64,000 bases of DNA from the NCBI RefSeq assembly GCF_036370855.1, contig NC_088102.1, forward strand, positions 39,593,835-39,657,834, in the 5' to 3' direction. The notes under the pieces are model-generated. The model was not told where the DNA came from and did not search any database. It was given only the letters and a program-made list of their open reading frames with translations. This document shows positions 1-12,229 of this stretch, in pieces (the stretch's first letter is position 1; each line of letters starts with the position of its first letter). A program made the position numbers and the translations under genes. The stretch is from Dromaius novaehollandiae. Its lineage: Eukaryota; Chordata; Aves; Casuariiformes; Dromaiidae.

Positions 1-3000
1 TCCAGTCAGCCAGCAACGCATTCCTCTTTTCCATCCTTATGATGACCCAGGAAATTGCTAAGGAGTCCACTAGGTCTGGTGGCCACTTTGCGCAGCTCTT
101 TCCACTCTGCTTAAATCAGATGCATTTCTATTAGGTGCAACTCTGATGAAGTGCCATTCTCAGCAATCAGAATGGAGTAGCCACCAAGAGTCAGCCTTGA
201 ATGGCTTGCAGAAGCCTGCAAATGTTTCCTTAAACTGGGGCAGAACAGATGGAGGGCTTGTAGCTTATAGTGTACCAGAAACAGTCTTTGTCTTCATTCG
301 GTCAATGATTATCTGTTTGAAGGATTGTGGAAGGAAAACAGACTGATTTACAACCTGTTAAAAGTTAGCATTCATCAGTGCAGTCTGCACAGCCTGAGTC
401 AAGGGGGGAACCATCTGTGATCAAAGAACAAATTTAGCTCTATGCATCAGTCCAAAGACATGGTCCTTGAGAGGAGATTGACATGTTGCAAAGCTTTGCT
501 GTGAAGTTACTGAACCTAAGATTAATTGGAGTCTAGTGGTCTCAGAACTGTAGATTTGAGCAAGGCTTATACTAATTGTGCTGGCTGCAGATTGTTGGAG
601 TTTAGTTTTACCTCTATATTCTTCCAAGTTTAGAGGACAAAGTCAACATGTTGTGCATGCCCAAAGAGCAGCTAAGGGATTAAGCAGGGAAGAAGTGTCC
701 TCCTGCCAAATGAAGGGATGTTTCCTTCTGCCAGTTCACATCCCACGATTACTTTGCCACCGGAAGGCTTGTCAGACTGGAGGTGCTGGCTATGCTTCAC
801 AGGCCATGAAGGCACCTGGGGTGGAACCCAGCAGCTCACTGTGGCAACAGCCAACTATCAAGAGCACAATTCAGAAAGAGGATCAAAATTAAAAACACAG
901 GGTGGGTTGGTTAAACAGCATGTCGCTTTCTACTGGAATTAAGCAAATACACCAGCAGGAGGAAAAAAATACTGAAGAATGTAAGCAGATTAATTTGATG
1001 ATGTTTAGGGCCCTTCTTTTTGGTCTCTGTGGTAGTGATAGATTTCTGTATGCTCGGGTGCCTCGTAGGACGGGTGATATTCTATCACTGTTAAGCAAGC
1101 AGCTGTGAGGGAACAGTTAGCAAGGAGCAGTATCTGGGAAAGGCCTCTTTACTGAAGAAATTTTCTATGTGGCTTGGTGAATTATGAAGAGCAACTAGTT
1201 AGGGCAGATAGCTGACATTAGTCTGAGAGGCCATAAGAAAGCTGTAAAATACCATTTGCTGAATACAAGCAGGTAATGATTGAGTTAAACTGAAATTCAG
1301 ATTATATCTAATTAATAATTAACAAAGAAGTCCACTCATTTGGTGCTTGTTTTTGCTTGCTTTGTTCAGATATCCCCCTTTGGAGCTCGGTTGGGGCGCT
1401 GTAGTTTATCAGCTTTAACCTAGCAGAAATTCACCTGAGATTTAGTACCGATCAGGACATCAGTGTTGTGTTGAGGATGCAAGATAGGGCTCTTGGTAGC
1501 ATGTTCCTCCACCTGCTGAATAAATCAGAGGAATAGATTCTACCTATGGAAAGCTGCTACAGTCTTTTGGGGCCTTTTCCTTCTGAAAGATATCTGGCTT
1601 GATACAGTGTAACTAGAATTGCTGCCCAAAATAGCATATCTGTGAGGTTGAGCAAATACTTTGCATTGATAGGAATGTGACTTGGCCACTTCACTGTTAT
1701 CTCTGTAATACCCAAGTGCTTCCCAGGCATACTTCAGTAACCTGCTGTCACCATCTGTCATATTTCTTCCTCTCTCTCGTATAGTCTTTATGCTCGGTGC
1801 AATGTTGTGTTTTGGTAGGGTTTCATTTTCTATAGATGTGCACGTTGGCCTGTGTTTATACTGAAGGCAGCTGACCGAAGATGATATTCTTTGCTATTGC
1901 AGTGAAAGGTGATGAGCTTCATGGTAGTCTTTAGTTTCCCTGCATGGATGTGTCTGGGACAAGCCCACAGAAAGCTCAGAGCCTTACTCTTGTGATAGAA
2001 AGGTCTGTCATGTCCAGTCTTGAGCCCACCTGTCATTTTAGAACTTCAGTATCAATTTAGGTGAAGTTTCCCATGCCTTTCTGAAGACAAATGAAACGCA
2101 GTCAAAGCAACACACAGTAGTCTTAGCTGCCTTGGGTGCAAAAGCTTTTTCGTGTCATGTTCTTGTTTACACATGGAGGCTGCTTGAACTGAGAAGGGGA
2201 TTAGTACACTCCAAAACCTAGCCAAAGTCATAGCTTGTTTAAATTTGGAAGGAGGGGGAAGTAAACCTTTGAGAGCTACTGAAGGCAGCTTTCAGTCAGA
2301 TCTGAATAGTACCATAGTGACAGCAAGGATGAGTGAAAACCTTAGCAAATGAGAGGAGATATTTTGCTGCACGTATGCTGAGTAAAAAGGAGATGGTTTT
2401 GCTCCAGGCGACCCAGGGTACTGTGCTGCTCTAACACGAAGCCTTAGTAGCTGTGCAAAGCCAAGAAGGAGTGAGACAATTTCTGGAAAAGAAAGCGTGT
2501 GACGTTGTTTTAAATTCATGTGGTATTTCAGGGTTGGGGAGAGGGAGAGGGGGCAGGGAAGGAATTGGAAAGTCTGCTTCTGTGTGCACCCAAATATCAG
2601 GCGGGTGAGTGGGGGCCTGGAAAAGCACTTCAGAGAGCGAGTGACCAAAGCTGTGTGTTACAGAGCAGCACCCTCTAGGGGCCTCTGTATTACTTGGCAG
2701 CCAGAGGAAAAGCCTGGATCTGCAAGTGTCCAGTAAGCTAAAGGACAAAGAGACTCATAAAGGTTCTGGATTTTTATTGCCAGACCCCTGAGTGAGTCCC
2801 AATTAGCTCTGGAAGAACCTACCTTTCGGCAACAGAGCCCTGCTTTTTATATACAGGCGCAGAAATAAGTTAACAGTGGTTCCTCTGATCTTGCCAGAAC
2901 AGATGACTGATATGAGGCTGGTGTTCAGGCGCCTTGAAATAACTTACCACATTTATATGGTTCCTCTTATTAACAATTTTTAAAGCCAGCAGGTTTTGCT

Positions 3001-3612
3001 TTGTGATCTATTTTAAACTCAGTCACCACCACCTTTTTTCCCACTTTTCTTTTCCTTTCCAGTGATTCAATTTCTTTCTTATAGCGCAGCTTCCTGTCTT
3101 CCCGGTGTTCTTTCCCATTCTGCCACCATTTCTCTAATTTTCTTCTTATCCTTCTCTTGCACAGAGCAAAGGGGTTTTTTTTATTTTTTGGGTTTTTTTT
3201 TTCGATTGGGTGTGAGCACCTGTATGTATTAGTGCAAGTTAAATTACTTAGATGTGTGAGGTAAGCTACACGATCATGTCAGATGCACATGCAAATCAAA
3301 GGTAAGTCTTTTGCCTGGCTAGAGTGAAGGGTGGGAACATGCTTACTGGTTCTGGCTGGAAGCAGGAGTTTCCATTTCCAGCTGATGGGCCCTTATCTGA
3401 AATCCAGACCAAGTAGATAGGAGGAAATATAACAAGCTTTCAAGAGTGCTAAGCTCTGATTCCTGAGTTGCTTATACCTAGCACCTCCTAGAAACTGGTT
3501 TAATGTCAGGGGTGAGGCCCTTGTCATTAGCTCCATCTGGTGTAGGGTGCGTGTTCCTACATCTCATGATGCAGTCCCAACTATGCAGTCTGTTCTTCCC
3601 CTTCTGCTGGAT

Positions 3613-3639
3613 TTGAGTTCAAATTTGATTTGAACTCAA
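3613..3639. repeat. Short perfect inverted repeat (hairpin)
   Basis: Arms at 3613-3624 and 3628-3639 are exact reverse complements (12 bp) around a 3-nt loop. It lies in the presumed SMOC1 intron. No known RNA family is recognised and the stem is too short for a microRNA precursor. Confidence 0.7.
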
Positions 3640-4109
3640 TATTGATTTTACACATCTGTTTGATTGTTTGGTCTAAGCTTTTGGTCACTAGAGATTTAGT
3701 AAGTTTGGGCTATCTATATTCCCTGCACCTTCACTTTACTGGCTGCCCCCTTCTGTAAGACACACACAAGAGCCTGCATTTTTTCTTCTGTTTTGTTTGC
3801 CATTAGCAAAAACTGTTTTTGGGAACTTCTGGTCACTCCTTGCATCCTTCCATTCTTTTTCTTCCTCCTTCCACAATTTAATTTAACTTCGTGTTTGTTG
3901 CTTCTTACCCATACCAAACCTCTGAACTTCAAGAAGTTCAGATACTACAATGCAAAGTACTTAACATCTGACATCTCAAGCAGATTAGTCTGACTCTTGT
4001 ATGTGAATCTTAAGGAGTGCTGGAAGCACTTGGTATGTGCAGACTCGAAGGAGCTCCTTTGTCATGCCATGGCATTTATTGCCTTTAATGTGGTTCTTGG
4101 ATTTTACAG

Positions 4110-4160
4110 GTAGCCTGAGCAGTTTCCCCAATGGAAAAAGACAAGGCCTTAACCCCTTCA
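4110..4160 (+). other. Candidate 51-nt cassette exon inside SMOC1 last intron
   Basis: An AG at 4108-4109 follows a fair pyrimidine tract and GTGAGT begins at 4161. The 51 nt between are open in the only frame compatible with the SMOC1 terminal exon, where one base is carried over (phase 1 on both sides). They would add SLSSFPNGKRQGLNPF between the known junction residues. I know of no SMOC1 isoform carrying this segment. Pseudo-exons of this quality are common in introns, so this is a candidate only. Confidence 0.15.
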
Positions 4161-6117
4161 GTGAGTATCTTGTTAAAATGTTTGTTTCTTTTTTCTTGTA
4201 TGATAGACATGTATCCCAAAATTCATGCTCTCCTGCTCTTCTGTGTTTACGAATAATAATATAGAAACAGCTGGAACCCAAGGGTGTTCATAAGAGGTGG
4301 GAACATATTAACAGCCCTGCTGCATCAGCTCAAAGTCCAGCACCATTTCTTCAGCTTTGGTAGATAGTACATGGCTAAGGAATTAGCATAGGATAGAGGA
4401 GCTGTGGGATGAACATTCTCCTAGCCTATCCTTCCTGCTTTCAGCAAGTGATTTGTTGTATTTACATTGCATTATCCTCATGGACAATTTTGCATGAGGA
4501 TTCCTTCTCTGTCCCAGTTAAGGTCTGGTCTCCGCCATATTTTATAGCAGGCATGAAGAACAACTTTTATTTGTTTTGCTTTTAAACCTGCTGTCTCATT
4601 GGTTTCATTGGGTGCTTTTCATTTGCTATAGTGAGAAACAGTGAGTAGTTCTTGCTCTCGTTCCCCACCTATCTTTCCCATGCAACCTGTTATTTTATAG
4701 ACCTCCAACATATGTTTGCTTAGACATCTTTCCGAGTTGAAGAGCCCTAAGTTGTTTATTTGCTTAATGATAGAAGCCTTCCCATACCTCTGCCCCATCT
4801 TTCTTACCTTTCTGGTACCTTTCTTTGTCCTGCTACGTGTTCCTTTTGAGATGGGCTGAGCAGACACCTGAAGATAAGGATCGGCTAAGCCTTATGCGTT
4901 GGTATAGTGATGTTTCCCAACGTGTCCTCAGTTCTGAGCATGTATTTTCTTTTTGACTGCCACTAAAAATTGAGCGGAAGCATTCCAAGACGTGTCTGTC
5001 TGCCATGGCTCCAAACTCTTTCCTAGTCACTCGGAGTCCCTTAGCATAATGCAGGTCACCTCCCTCCCCAACTCATGTGTTGAGTTGCATGTATAGACCT
5101 TGAAGTTAATCTGCTGTTTTTATGACCCAGTCATTGAGCATTGTGAGAGAGAAGTTCTGCAGTCAATTTCAGATATGATTATCCTGAATAATTTTGCATT
5201 TGTCAGTATTCACCTCCTGTGGCAGGGCATGTCAAATAGCACTGATCCCAGTGAGGCCTTTCTGGTAGACTTTCTCCTTTGTGAAAGCCAAATTTGTACT
5301 TCTGCCTTCTGTTCATCGTGTTTTTACCTCTTATTAATCTACCAAGAGCGCTTGCTCTGATCACATAAAAGCTTTGATTCTTTAAGAGCCTTTGATGAGG
5401 GACTTAAAAGCTTTCTGAAGAACCAGGCGTGGGGGGTGTGCATATTCATCTGACTCGCAAAGCGTTGACTTTGTACCCTCTACTGGGACACTCTATAATA
5501 GCTTAGCAGGGTCCTGGAACTCCCTGCTCCAAGTATCCCCTCAGTAGCACAGTGGACTTCAGTGTGCATGGTGTGTGAAGATCTTTAAGAATGGTTGAGC
5601 AGGGAGGCTTTGCAGAGATGAGGAGAGGCAGCTTAGGCTCTCGTTGAATTCCTTCCTCCTTGAAGGCCTGCTTGCCTGTCAGGGAAGGAAGCTAGCTGGC
5701 TGCTGCTCAAGGGGGTCGATAGTTGCAGTTGCCTTAAATCGGTGGGATTCTGCATCAGCCATAGCAGGAGGAAGGGCAGTGGGAGAGATGTTGGACCAGT
5801 TGTTTGCCCAGACTGTGTGTCCATTCCCAAGAAGGGGGAGGAAGAATGGTGGTTTATATTTAAAAATACATCAGTCCCCAGGGCTCTGTATGACTCATTC
5901 AACACTGTTTTTTCAGCAAGGCTGTCTCATTAGCCCCTCGCTGTTTTTAGCCTCACAGCTTACTCTGGGATCCCAGCCCTCTGGGGGCCATGGTCGCAAC
6001 AGAGGCTGTACTGTATCTTACCTCAATTGGCTACCATTTTGGTTTTAATTTGCCTTTCCCTCCCTTTTCCCTGCTTGTGTGTGTGTGTGTGTGTTTTGCC
6101 TACCCCATCTTTTTCAG

Positions 6118-6134
6118 TAGGCCGCCTGGTGTAG
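6118..6134 (+). CDS. SMOC1: SMOC1 terminal coding exon (last 5 residues and stop)
   Basis: SMOC1 is a secreted, calcium-binding matricellular protein (Kazal, thyroglobulin type-1 and EF-hand domains) that modulates BMP signalling in basement membranes. The acceptor AG at 6116-6117 follows a long pyrimidine/GT tract. With one base carried over from the previous exon, this exon reads V-G-R-L-V-stop (G|TA GGC CGC CTG GTG TAG). That is the C-terminus I recall for vertebrate SMOC1 (...GCLGVSKEVGRLV). The same frame assignment is supported by the downstream UTR, which has an AU-rich block I associate with SMOC1. The downstream neighbour is SLC8A3 in tail-to-tail orientation, as in human. The longer open frame across 5990-6289 is mostly 3' UTR read in a wrong frame. 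The rest of the gene is outside the window. Confidence 0.9.
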
Positions 6135-6440
6135 GAGCAGAAGAGGGGAAGGGAATGGAAGAGCCAACCCCAAAGGAAAGAAAGATACAGCAACAGACGG
6201 ACAGACACCTTGCTGCTTGTGAGCAAGCATGCAGCATCAGCAACATCCAACGTAGCAGAAGGGGCACCCAGAACGTTTGCACTTTTTAATAATTGGTTTG
6301 GGTTTGGGTATGTTTTTAATCTTTTCTCCATGCCATTATCTAATACTTTGAGGGGGGGGAGTGACAGGATCAAGACTTTCTAAAATTGGAACAGCTACTG
6401 ATGACTTAAAATTGAGTTCACTGGGACTCAAAGAAAGATT

Positions 6441-6479
6441 TTTATATACTGTATATAAATATATATGTAAATTGTACAG
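6441..6479 (+). promoter_or_regulatory. SMOC1: AU-rich block in SMOC1 3' UTR
   Basis: A run of TATA/TGTA elements including 'gtatataaatatatatgtaa'. I recall a nearly identical block in the human SMOC1 3' UTR, which implies long conservation. It contains UGUAAAUU, one base off a Pumilio motif, and UAUAUAUA. A role in mRNA stability is inference. Confidence 0.45.
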
Positions 6480-9245
6480 TCGTCTTGTACAGGGGTTGGA
6501 GTCACTGTTCTGTCCCTCCCTTTGCTTTTGAAGGCTGTTAGAGGGACACTTCGCATTTAATGGATTACAGTAATGCAATGATTTCTGCCACCAAGCCATC
6601 TTTTATTTGCAGACTGATCTCCTTAACATCCCCATGCACGTAGGAACAAGCATATCAGAATGACTTGTGTTCACAGATGTTCACACAGTGCCACAGCCAG
6701 ATAGCAAATGCTTCCTGGGAGCAGCTGAACCTTATCGGTTCTAAGTGCAAAGCCATTTGCAATGTACAGGCATTGGATTTTTGAGAGAGCACAGATTACA
6801 CCTAATTATTGGTGCACTGCAGAGCTGCTTAAAGTAGGCACAGAGAAGGGTTGTATTAAGGAAATACAAAGGTAGTTTCTGCACCTGTTGCAATTTGGGC
6901 AGAAATGAATTGCAAACGCATTACTGTCCAGGCTTAGAAAACATGCTTAGCAAATATATGCCATGTCTTGGGAGTCTAATGCTGTAAGGACATGGGAGCT
7001 GTAGGTCCTAGCAGAGTCAACGGAATGAAGTCACGTATCTTCCTCCCTGACAAGGTGTTCAGCTATATGATGTATAACAACAAAAAGATTGAGAAGTCTG
7101 CTAAAAACAGCATCAGGCTGTCTACTGCTTTGCTGGAGAGCTAAGAACATATTTGTCAGTGCAGAAAGACACAATCATGCTGCTGAGCCCTGAGAGTCTG
7201 ATTTACGTGTGTTTCAATTCTACAGCTTGGGCTGTGCTCACTGGTAAAGGATTGTTTGCCGTAACAGTTCTTGCCTTTGCTGGTTGTGAATCCCAAGCTC
7301 CTCTCCTGCTCAATAGTATGCCTGTCTAGCTTACAGTATCCTTCACCTGATTCTCTGGAATCAGTACCTCCTGTGTTTTTTACTGCAGTGTCACTTTAAA
7401 ATAGCAGTGAATGATTGGATTGAAGAGCCTGTTGCTCTTGGAGGCCACAGGCACTGTTTCAACTACCAGCCGTTTCTTCTGAAGTTATTGCCTACTTAAT
7501 CATAGATGCAATTGTAGAATCCACAGTAGGGTGGGGACACACATATTAGCTGCCCTAGGTTTGAGCAGAGTGGGTCGTGTGTGAGGGGAAGCATGGTGTT
7601 CTGCTTTGTCTGTTTCCAACCTCTGGCAGCACTTGCCAACTTGCAGGGGATGTTCAGAGCAGCTTTCCTTTTCCCACCTGGGAATCCTTGTGCCACTCAT
7701 CTCTGGACCAAGAACCTGCAGTCAGAGATGGCATCGTGCCATGCTAATATGGGATCACTCCAGCAATTGCCTGTAGCAGCACTGCATTACTGTAGAGACA
7801 GGGCTTGCCCTGTAAGGCTTTGCTGTTTTGGTAAAAGAAGTTGTGGCACAGCATCTTCGTGCTGTGGGATGTCATTGTGATGATAGCATGACAGAAACAC
7901 ATCACAGCAGGAGTGTCCTGATACAGCAAGTTAGAGCCATGTTGCCAAAACTGAAAGTTTAAGAAAATGAACAATCTTTAAATAACTGTTTAATAGTAAT
8001 AATAACGCTTCTTCTGGGAAGTAGATTGGAACTGATTAAAGCATTTGACATGATTGAGAACACCCTTGTGACCTCTGAAGTGTACATTTCACCAGCACAT
8101 TGTAAAGAAAAACTGTCCTCTTTAACAAGAGCAGCTCCTGCTGCTGGATCTTCATGGTTCCTCACACACAATAGATGCATTTTTGTGGCCTACCACCTCC
8201 TATCTTCTCAATTGCATCATCTCTTTTAAATACCTAGGATGTGTTCTGTGTGTGTTGAAATGATTTGGTTTAGTATATAATTATAAATGTCCCTGTCATT
8301 CACTAATCCTATTGCAGGAGGGAAGAGTGAACTCAACTGTATAAAAAAACCAACTCACCTTTTCCTTAGATGCTAGTTTTAGGAATTAAAAGCTCTGGCT
8401 TTTCTTTTTCTTTTTTTTGTATTGTCTCCCTTTCTGTCCTTATGGGAGGAGTTTGGGTCACAGCATCCTCACTTGCTCAGTTTGCACAGTCCTCGGAGCA
8501 GCTTCTGGCAACACTTGTGTGAGGCCCAACCAGCGTGATTGTGTGATGTCTGGACAGGAGTTAGGTTACTTGTTCTGTGTTTGTGTGTGGGAAGTTCACA
8601 CAGACCATCCTGGTCCTGATTCATAAACCCTATCCAATCCATTGTTCAGGCAGTTTGTGCTTGTTGACGTGCTCATTGTCAGCACAGAGCAATGCCTCAG
8701 CTTCTCTCTTTTCATGCTGCTGTTCTTGCCAGAAACTGGCCAGTCCCCCTGGCTGGAGGCAGGTATGATCAAAAATGTCCTTCTCTGGAGATGGCAAGTG
8801 TGTTCTGCTCTGCCTCACATCAATAGCATCCTGCTGAAGCTGGGATAGGGTCTGAGTTATACCTGAAAACAGACCCTGGACATGTGTCTCCTCCCCCTAC
8901 AAGTCCTCCTGGGCCCCTCCAGCTATGCTGAGTTAAAGTGAAAGCAGCTGCAACAGAGAAGAGAACCAGGGATCCACGGTGCAAGTCATCTGCTCTTTCT
9001 GCCAGAGGCAAAAAGCCTTCCTTTTTTTGCTGATTGTCCAGGGAAGTAGAGAGTTGGAGGGAACTGCAGTAAGATGGGATTCATTTGTGTGAAGGCACTG
9101 CTTTCCATGGCCTTTTGGGGGGGAAATGAGGGGAACTGTTTCAAGTGCAAGATAAAATTTATATTGAACTTACCCTGCCCTAGCACGTTTCTGCCTATGG
9201 CATTGTTTGTTAGAATGAAAGGCATCTGTTTGATTTTGGTTTTGT

Positions 9246-9251
9246 AATAAA
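9246..9251 (+). terminator. SMOC1: SMOC1 polyadenylation signal
   Basis: Canonical AATAAA followed within about 30 nt by the GT-rich stretch 'gtgtcttgtggtggtttctt', the classic downstream element. It is the first canonical hexamer after the SMOC1 stop that I could find. Confidence 0.7.
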
Positions 9252-9270
9252 ATAGATAACTTTTGTTCCA

Positions 9271-12229
9271 GTGTCTTGTGGTGGTTTCTTGTTGAATCTT
9301 AATTTACAGAGCTTCCCTCCTTCTCTCATGTCATATTCAGACTGTTGCCTAGGTAGTGCCATAAGAGAGAAAGGGAACTTTCCTTTTCCCAGGGGCCTGT
9401 GTCAGTCTTTGGTTGGGGTTTGAGGTCCTTAGAGGTTTCTCTGTCGTGTGTAAGCCTCCAGGTTGAATTGAAATGTCCTGGAGTGCTGTTCTCTGTGGTT
9501 TGATGACAGGTGCCTGAATCTGTCCAGGCTGTCTTGAAAGGCTCTGAAGCTTCAGCAGGAGAGTAGAGGTAAGCTCTGAAGGTGGAAGCTGCAGCCAACT
9601 GGGATCTCATAGCCACAGTCTCCCTAAACAAGGGAGAGCAGGAAGCAGGGCTGCTGCCTCCTTGTCTCCTCATACCCTCTTACCTGAGACTTCAGATTGT
9701 ACTTCTGCAGGTCAAGCCTCCCTGCATGGGAGCCTGGAATGATCTCCTCTAGGTGTTGTCCAGAACATTTCATTCTTCAGAAATGCCGAACAACAGTGCA
9801 CGCTAGGAAGCATCTATTAGTATAAATCACGCTTTTTCCTAGGCTACGGGGGATGACATTCACAGGAGGATGCAGGGCCAGGCCTGTAACAGGAGGCCAC
9901 ACACCTTTCCCATCAAGTGGATATGACCAGCTTTCTCATCACTGTCTGTCATTCCAGTTGTTTACAAGTAAATCTCTTGCAATTAATAACAAGCCAACTC
10001 ATTTTTTACACATCAAAGGATGAGGAATTACATGGGTATAGATAGTCCCAAAGGGAGGTTTTCCACTTTTTTAGTGGCAATGGGGTGGTGTGTTTGTAGG
10101 TATGTAGAGGGGATTCTATTGCCACTGATGAAAGCCTTGCAAACATTCATGAGAAAATGTGAAGATGAGTGACATTGGATTTATCAAGAATAAACTGGCA
10201 AACCAAGCTAGTTCCCCTTTATTACCAGAATAACAAAATGGGGATGGGGAGAAGCAGTAGATGTCATTTTTGGAGTTCTCTAAGGTTTGAAATTAAATAA
10301 TTAAAAATAAAAGAATTTCAAGAAAATGCTAATTCTTCTGCTGTGCTTTCCTTTTCTGGGATCAGCATGAGGCCCTACAAAAGGCCTCGCTCCCCTGGCA
10401 GTGCAGTAGTTCTGTAAGGAAGTGGAAAGCATTAAAAAGAGCTTGCTTCTGCCTTTGCTTCCAACAGTGATATTGCTAGAAGACTTGTCCTTCTCTCCCG
10501 CCTTTCCCCCTGCCTTATCTTTGACATAGCTAACAAAATCCACATGCAGAATGCTGACCTTCTGACTTCTCAGCAGCTGGCCCGTACAAGCAATTTCAAG
10601 CAAAATAGCTTGGCAATCTTCCAAAAGCTGATATTAGTTTGGACAGCAGGATCTGCAGAAGTGGTGTTCCTTAGTTTGGAAAACACCTTGAAAACAAAGT
10701 GGATTTAAAAAACGTACCCCCTCAGGTACTGGGAATATAACAGCAAGTATATTCCATGAAGTGGTTGCCAGAAAACCTGAGGCTGGCTGCCTTGTACGCA
10801 ATGATGCATTCTGCCGATCTGAGGGCCTGCTTTCTTATTTTAATGGTGTTTGTTTTTTAGGGGTGCCTTGCCTGTGCACACCAGAAAGCATCTAGCTTTT
10901 GTTCAGAAAACAGCATCAGCTCTGTGCTATGTGTTTTAGCACAAACATATATCTTCGTTTCCTGCAAAAACAGGAGTGAACTTTTATTCCACATTATGTT
11001 GTTCCTTCACTGCATGAGGACTAAGCTGAGGGTCTTCTGGCTCTCAGCCCAGGCAGAGGAGCTGTGCCCCTCCTGCATACTCAGCCAGTCCACATCCCCT
11101 TAAGGACAAGGCACTGGCAGTTGGTGGCTCGCTGCTCCCTGCCTGAACTACCCTGCTTTGTGTGGCAGGGAGACGGCACAGGAGGTTCACACCAGGTGAT
11201 GAGGGGGCAGGTATTTGTGGCTCCCAGAGTGGTTGTGCTTTCCACACCTTGCCTCCCCTCTCTGGTGCCAGCAGGGATAGCAAGTCCACCCCTCCTGCAC
11301 CCAGTTCAGAACTATTTGGCCCTGATTTGGAACTAAAAGTAGTTTCTCAGTGAAAGATACAGAAGTTTGTAAGGTAAGTGGATTCAGGTCACCTTATTAA
11401 GATAGACAAATTCAATCCCAGTACAAACAAGATCATTGCTCATTGCTTTTTGATACATGAAGAACGCAGAACTGTGAATGACCATCAACCTCAGTTTGCT
11501 GTAGCTTGACACTGTGCTTCAAGCAATAAAAACTTCAATGTTTGAATGTGTGGTGCCCCATTATAGAGTGAAACTCTGGCTTTGCATTGCACAGAGGACC
11601 AGTGCTATCTCTTAGTCATGATGGTTTTGGCTGGGACAGCACAAGTAATCCCTGTTGACTTCACTGTGTCAGAAAAGAGCTGACACACCATTTGGCCGAA
11701 GAAATGGAGCTATTTCTGAAGTGACTTGGATGTTCTCACAGTGAGCTGGCAGGCTGTTACAGACAAAGCTGTGTGAAGGTGGCTGAGATTGGATCTGTTC
11801 ACCTGCAGTCCAGCTTGAACATGCATTTTTGCATCCCTTGAGCTGCTATGAGTGTTTCAAGTGTTCAGATGTTTGTTACAAGCTTTTTCTGCTTGAAATG
11901 CAATTGGTCTTTGTAAAATGAGTTAATCTAAAATACTTAGACTCCAGAAGATTAAAATATCAAATATTAATGAATTCAGCAAACTGTTGGGCAGCATCTG
12001 TCAACAGATGTTCTAAATGATAAAAGAGATCAGAGAGGTGATGACAGCACTGGGGGGGGGTCAAAGTCCCGGTAAGAAACTATCCTGCTGTAAAGGAAAT
12101 GAAGGGAGAAAAGATAGGGATCAATATGGGGAATCAAGCACTCTTTAACAGCCTGAGGCTTGAAAAGGAATAATACAAAACATGGAAACAAGGGCACTTA
12201 GCCAAGGCTCAAAATAGAGGAAAAGCATA
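9271..12229. other. Intergenic, no gene seen
   Basis: Between the SMOC1 poly(A) site and the CR1 fragment. Open frames here (for example 9326-9673 and 10301-10624 on the - strand) show no recognisable protein and no splice context. A second AATAAA lies at 11525-11530. Otherwise nothing recognisable. Confidence 0.6.
11525..11530 (+). terminator. Possible distal poly(A) signal
   Basis: AATAAA followed by 'tgtttgaatgtgtggtg', a GT-rich downstream element. It could serve a longer SMOC1 transcript or an unannotated transcript, or be chance. Nothing else ties it to SMOC1. Confidence 0.25.

Larger units (their letters stand above)
1..6117 (+). other. SMOC1: SMOC1 last intron (partial, 3' part)
   Basis: Read as the intron before the terminal SMOC1 exon. 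It ends in a long pyrimidine/GT tract and an AG at 6116-6117. I looked for the preceding exon (EF-hand end, expected residues KGCLGVSKE) and did not find it, so that exon probably lies left of the window. No coding exon of known identity was seen here. Notable items are a 12-bp-arm hairpin at 3613-3639, a (GT) run just before the acceptor (about 6075-6093) and one exon-like segment at 4110-4160, listed separately. Short open frames in this stretch look like chance. That the whole stretch is intron is inferred from the acceptor at its right end. Confidence 0.75.
6135..9270 (+). other. SMOC1: SMOC1 3' UTR
   Basis: This follows the SMOC1 stop and ends at the first canonical AATAAA seen by eye (9246-9251) with a GT-rich downstream element. 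It is roughly 3.1 kb. It contains an AU-rich block at 6441-6479 and many T-rich stretches. The sequence just after the stop (6135-6290) still resembles SMOC1 3' UTR as I remember it, including a motif 'gtttgcactttttaataa'. No independent gene is seen inside. The exact cleavage site is not determined. Confidence 0.75.

Noticed and set aside
151..225. Third copy of the 30/32-kb repeat (shared 'aatggcttgcag')
   Set aside because: Only about 17 bases agree; the flanks do not align.
5644..6373. Open frames over the SMOC1 terminal exon on both strands
   Set aside because: The + frames run through acceptor and UTR in wrong phase. The - frames cross the GT tract. Only VGRLV-stop fits SMOC1.
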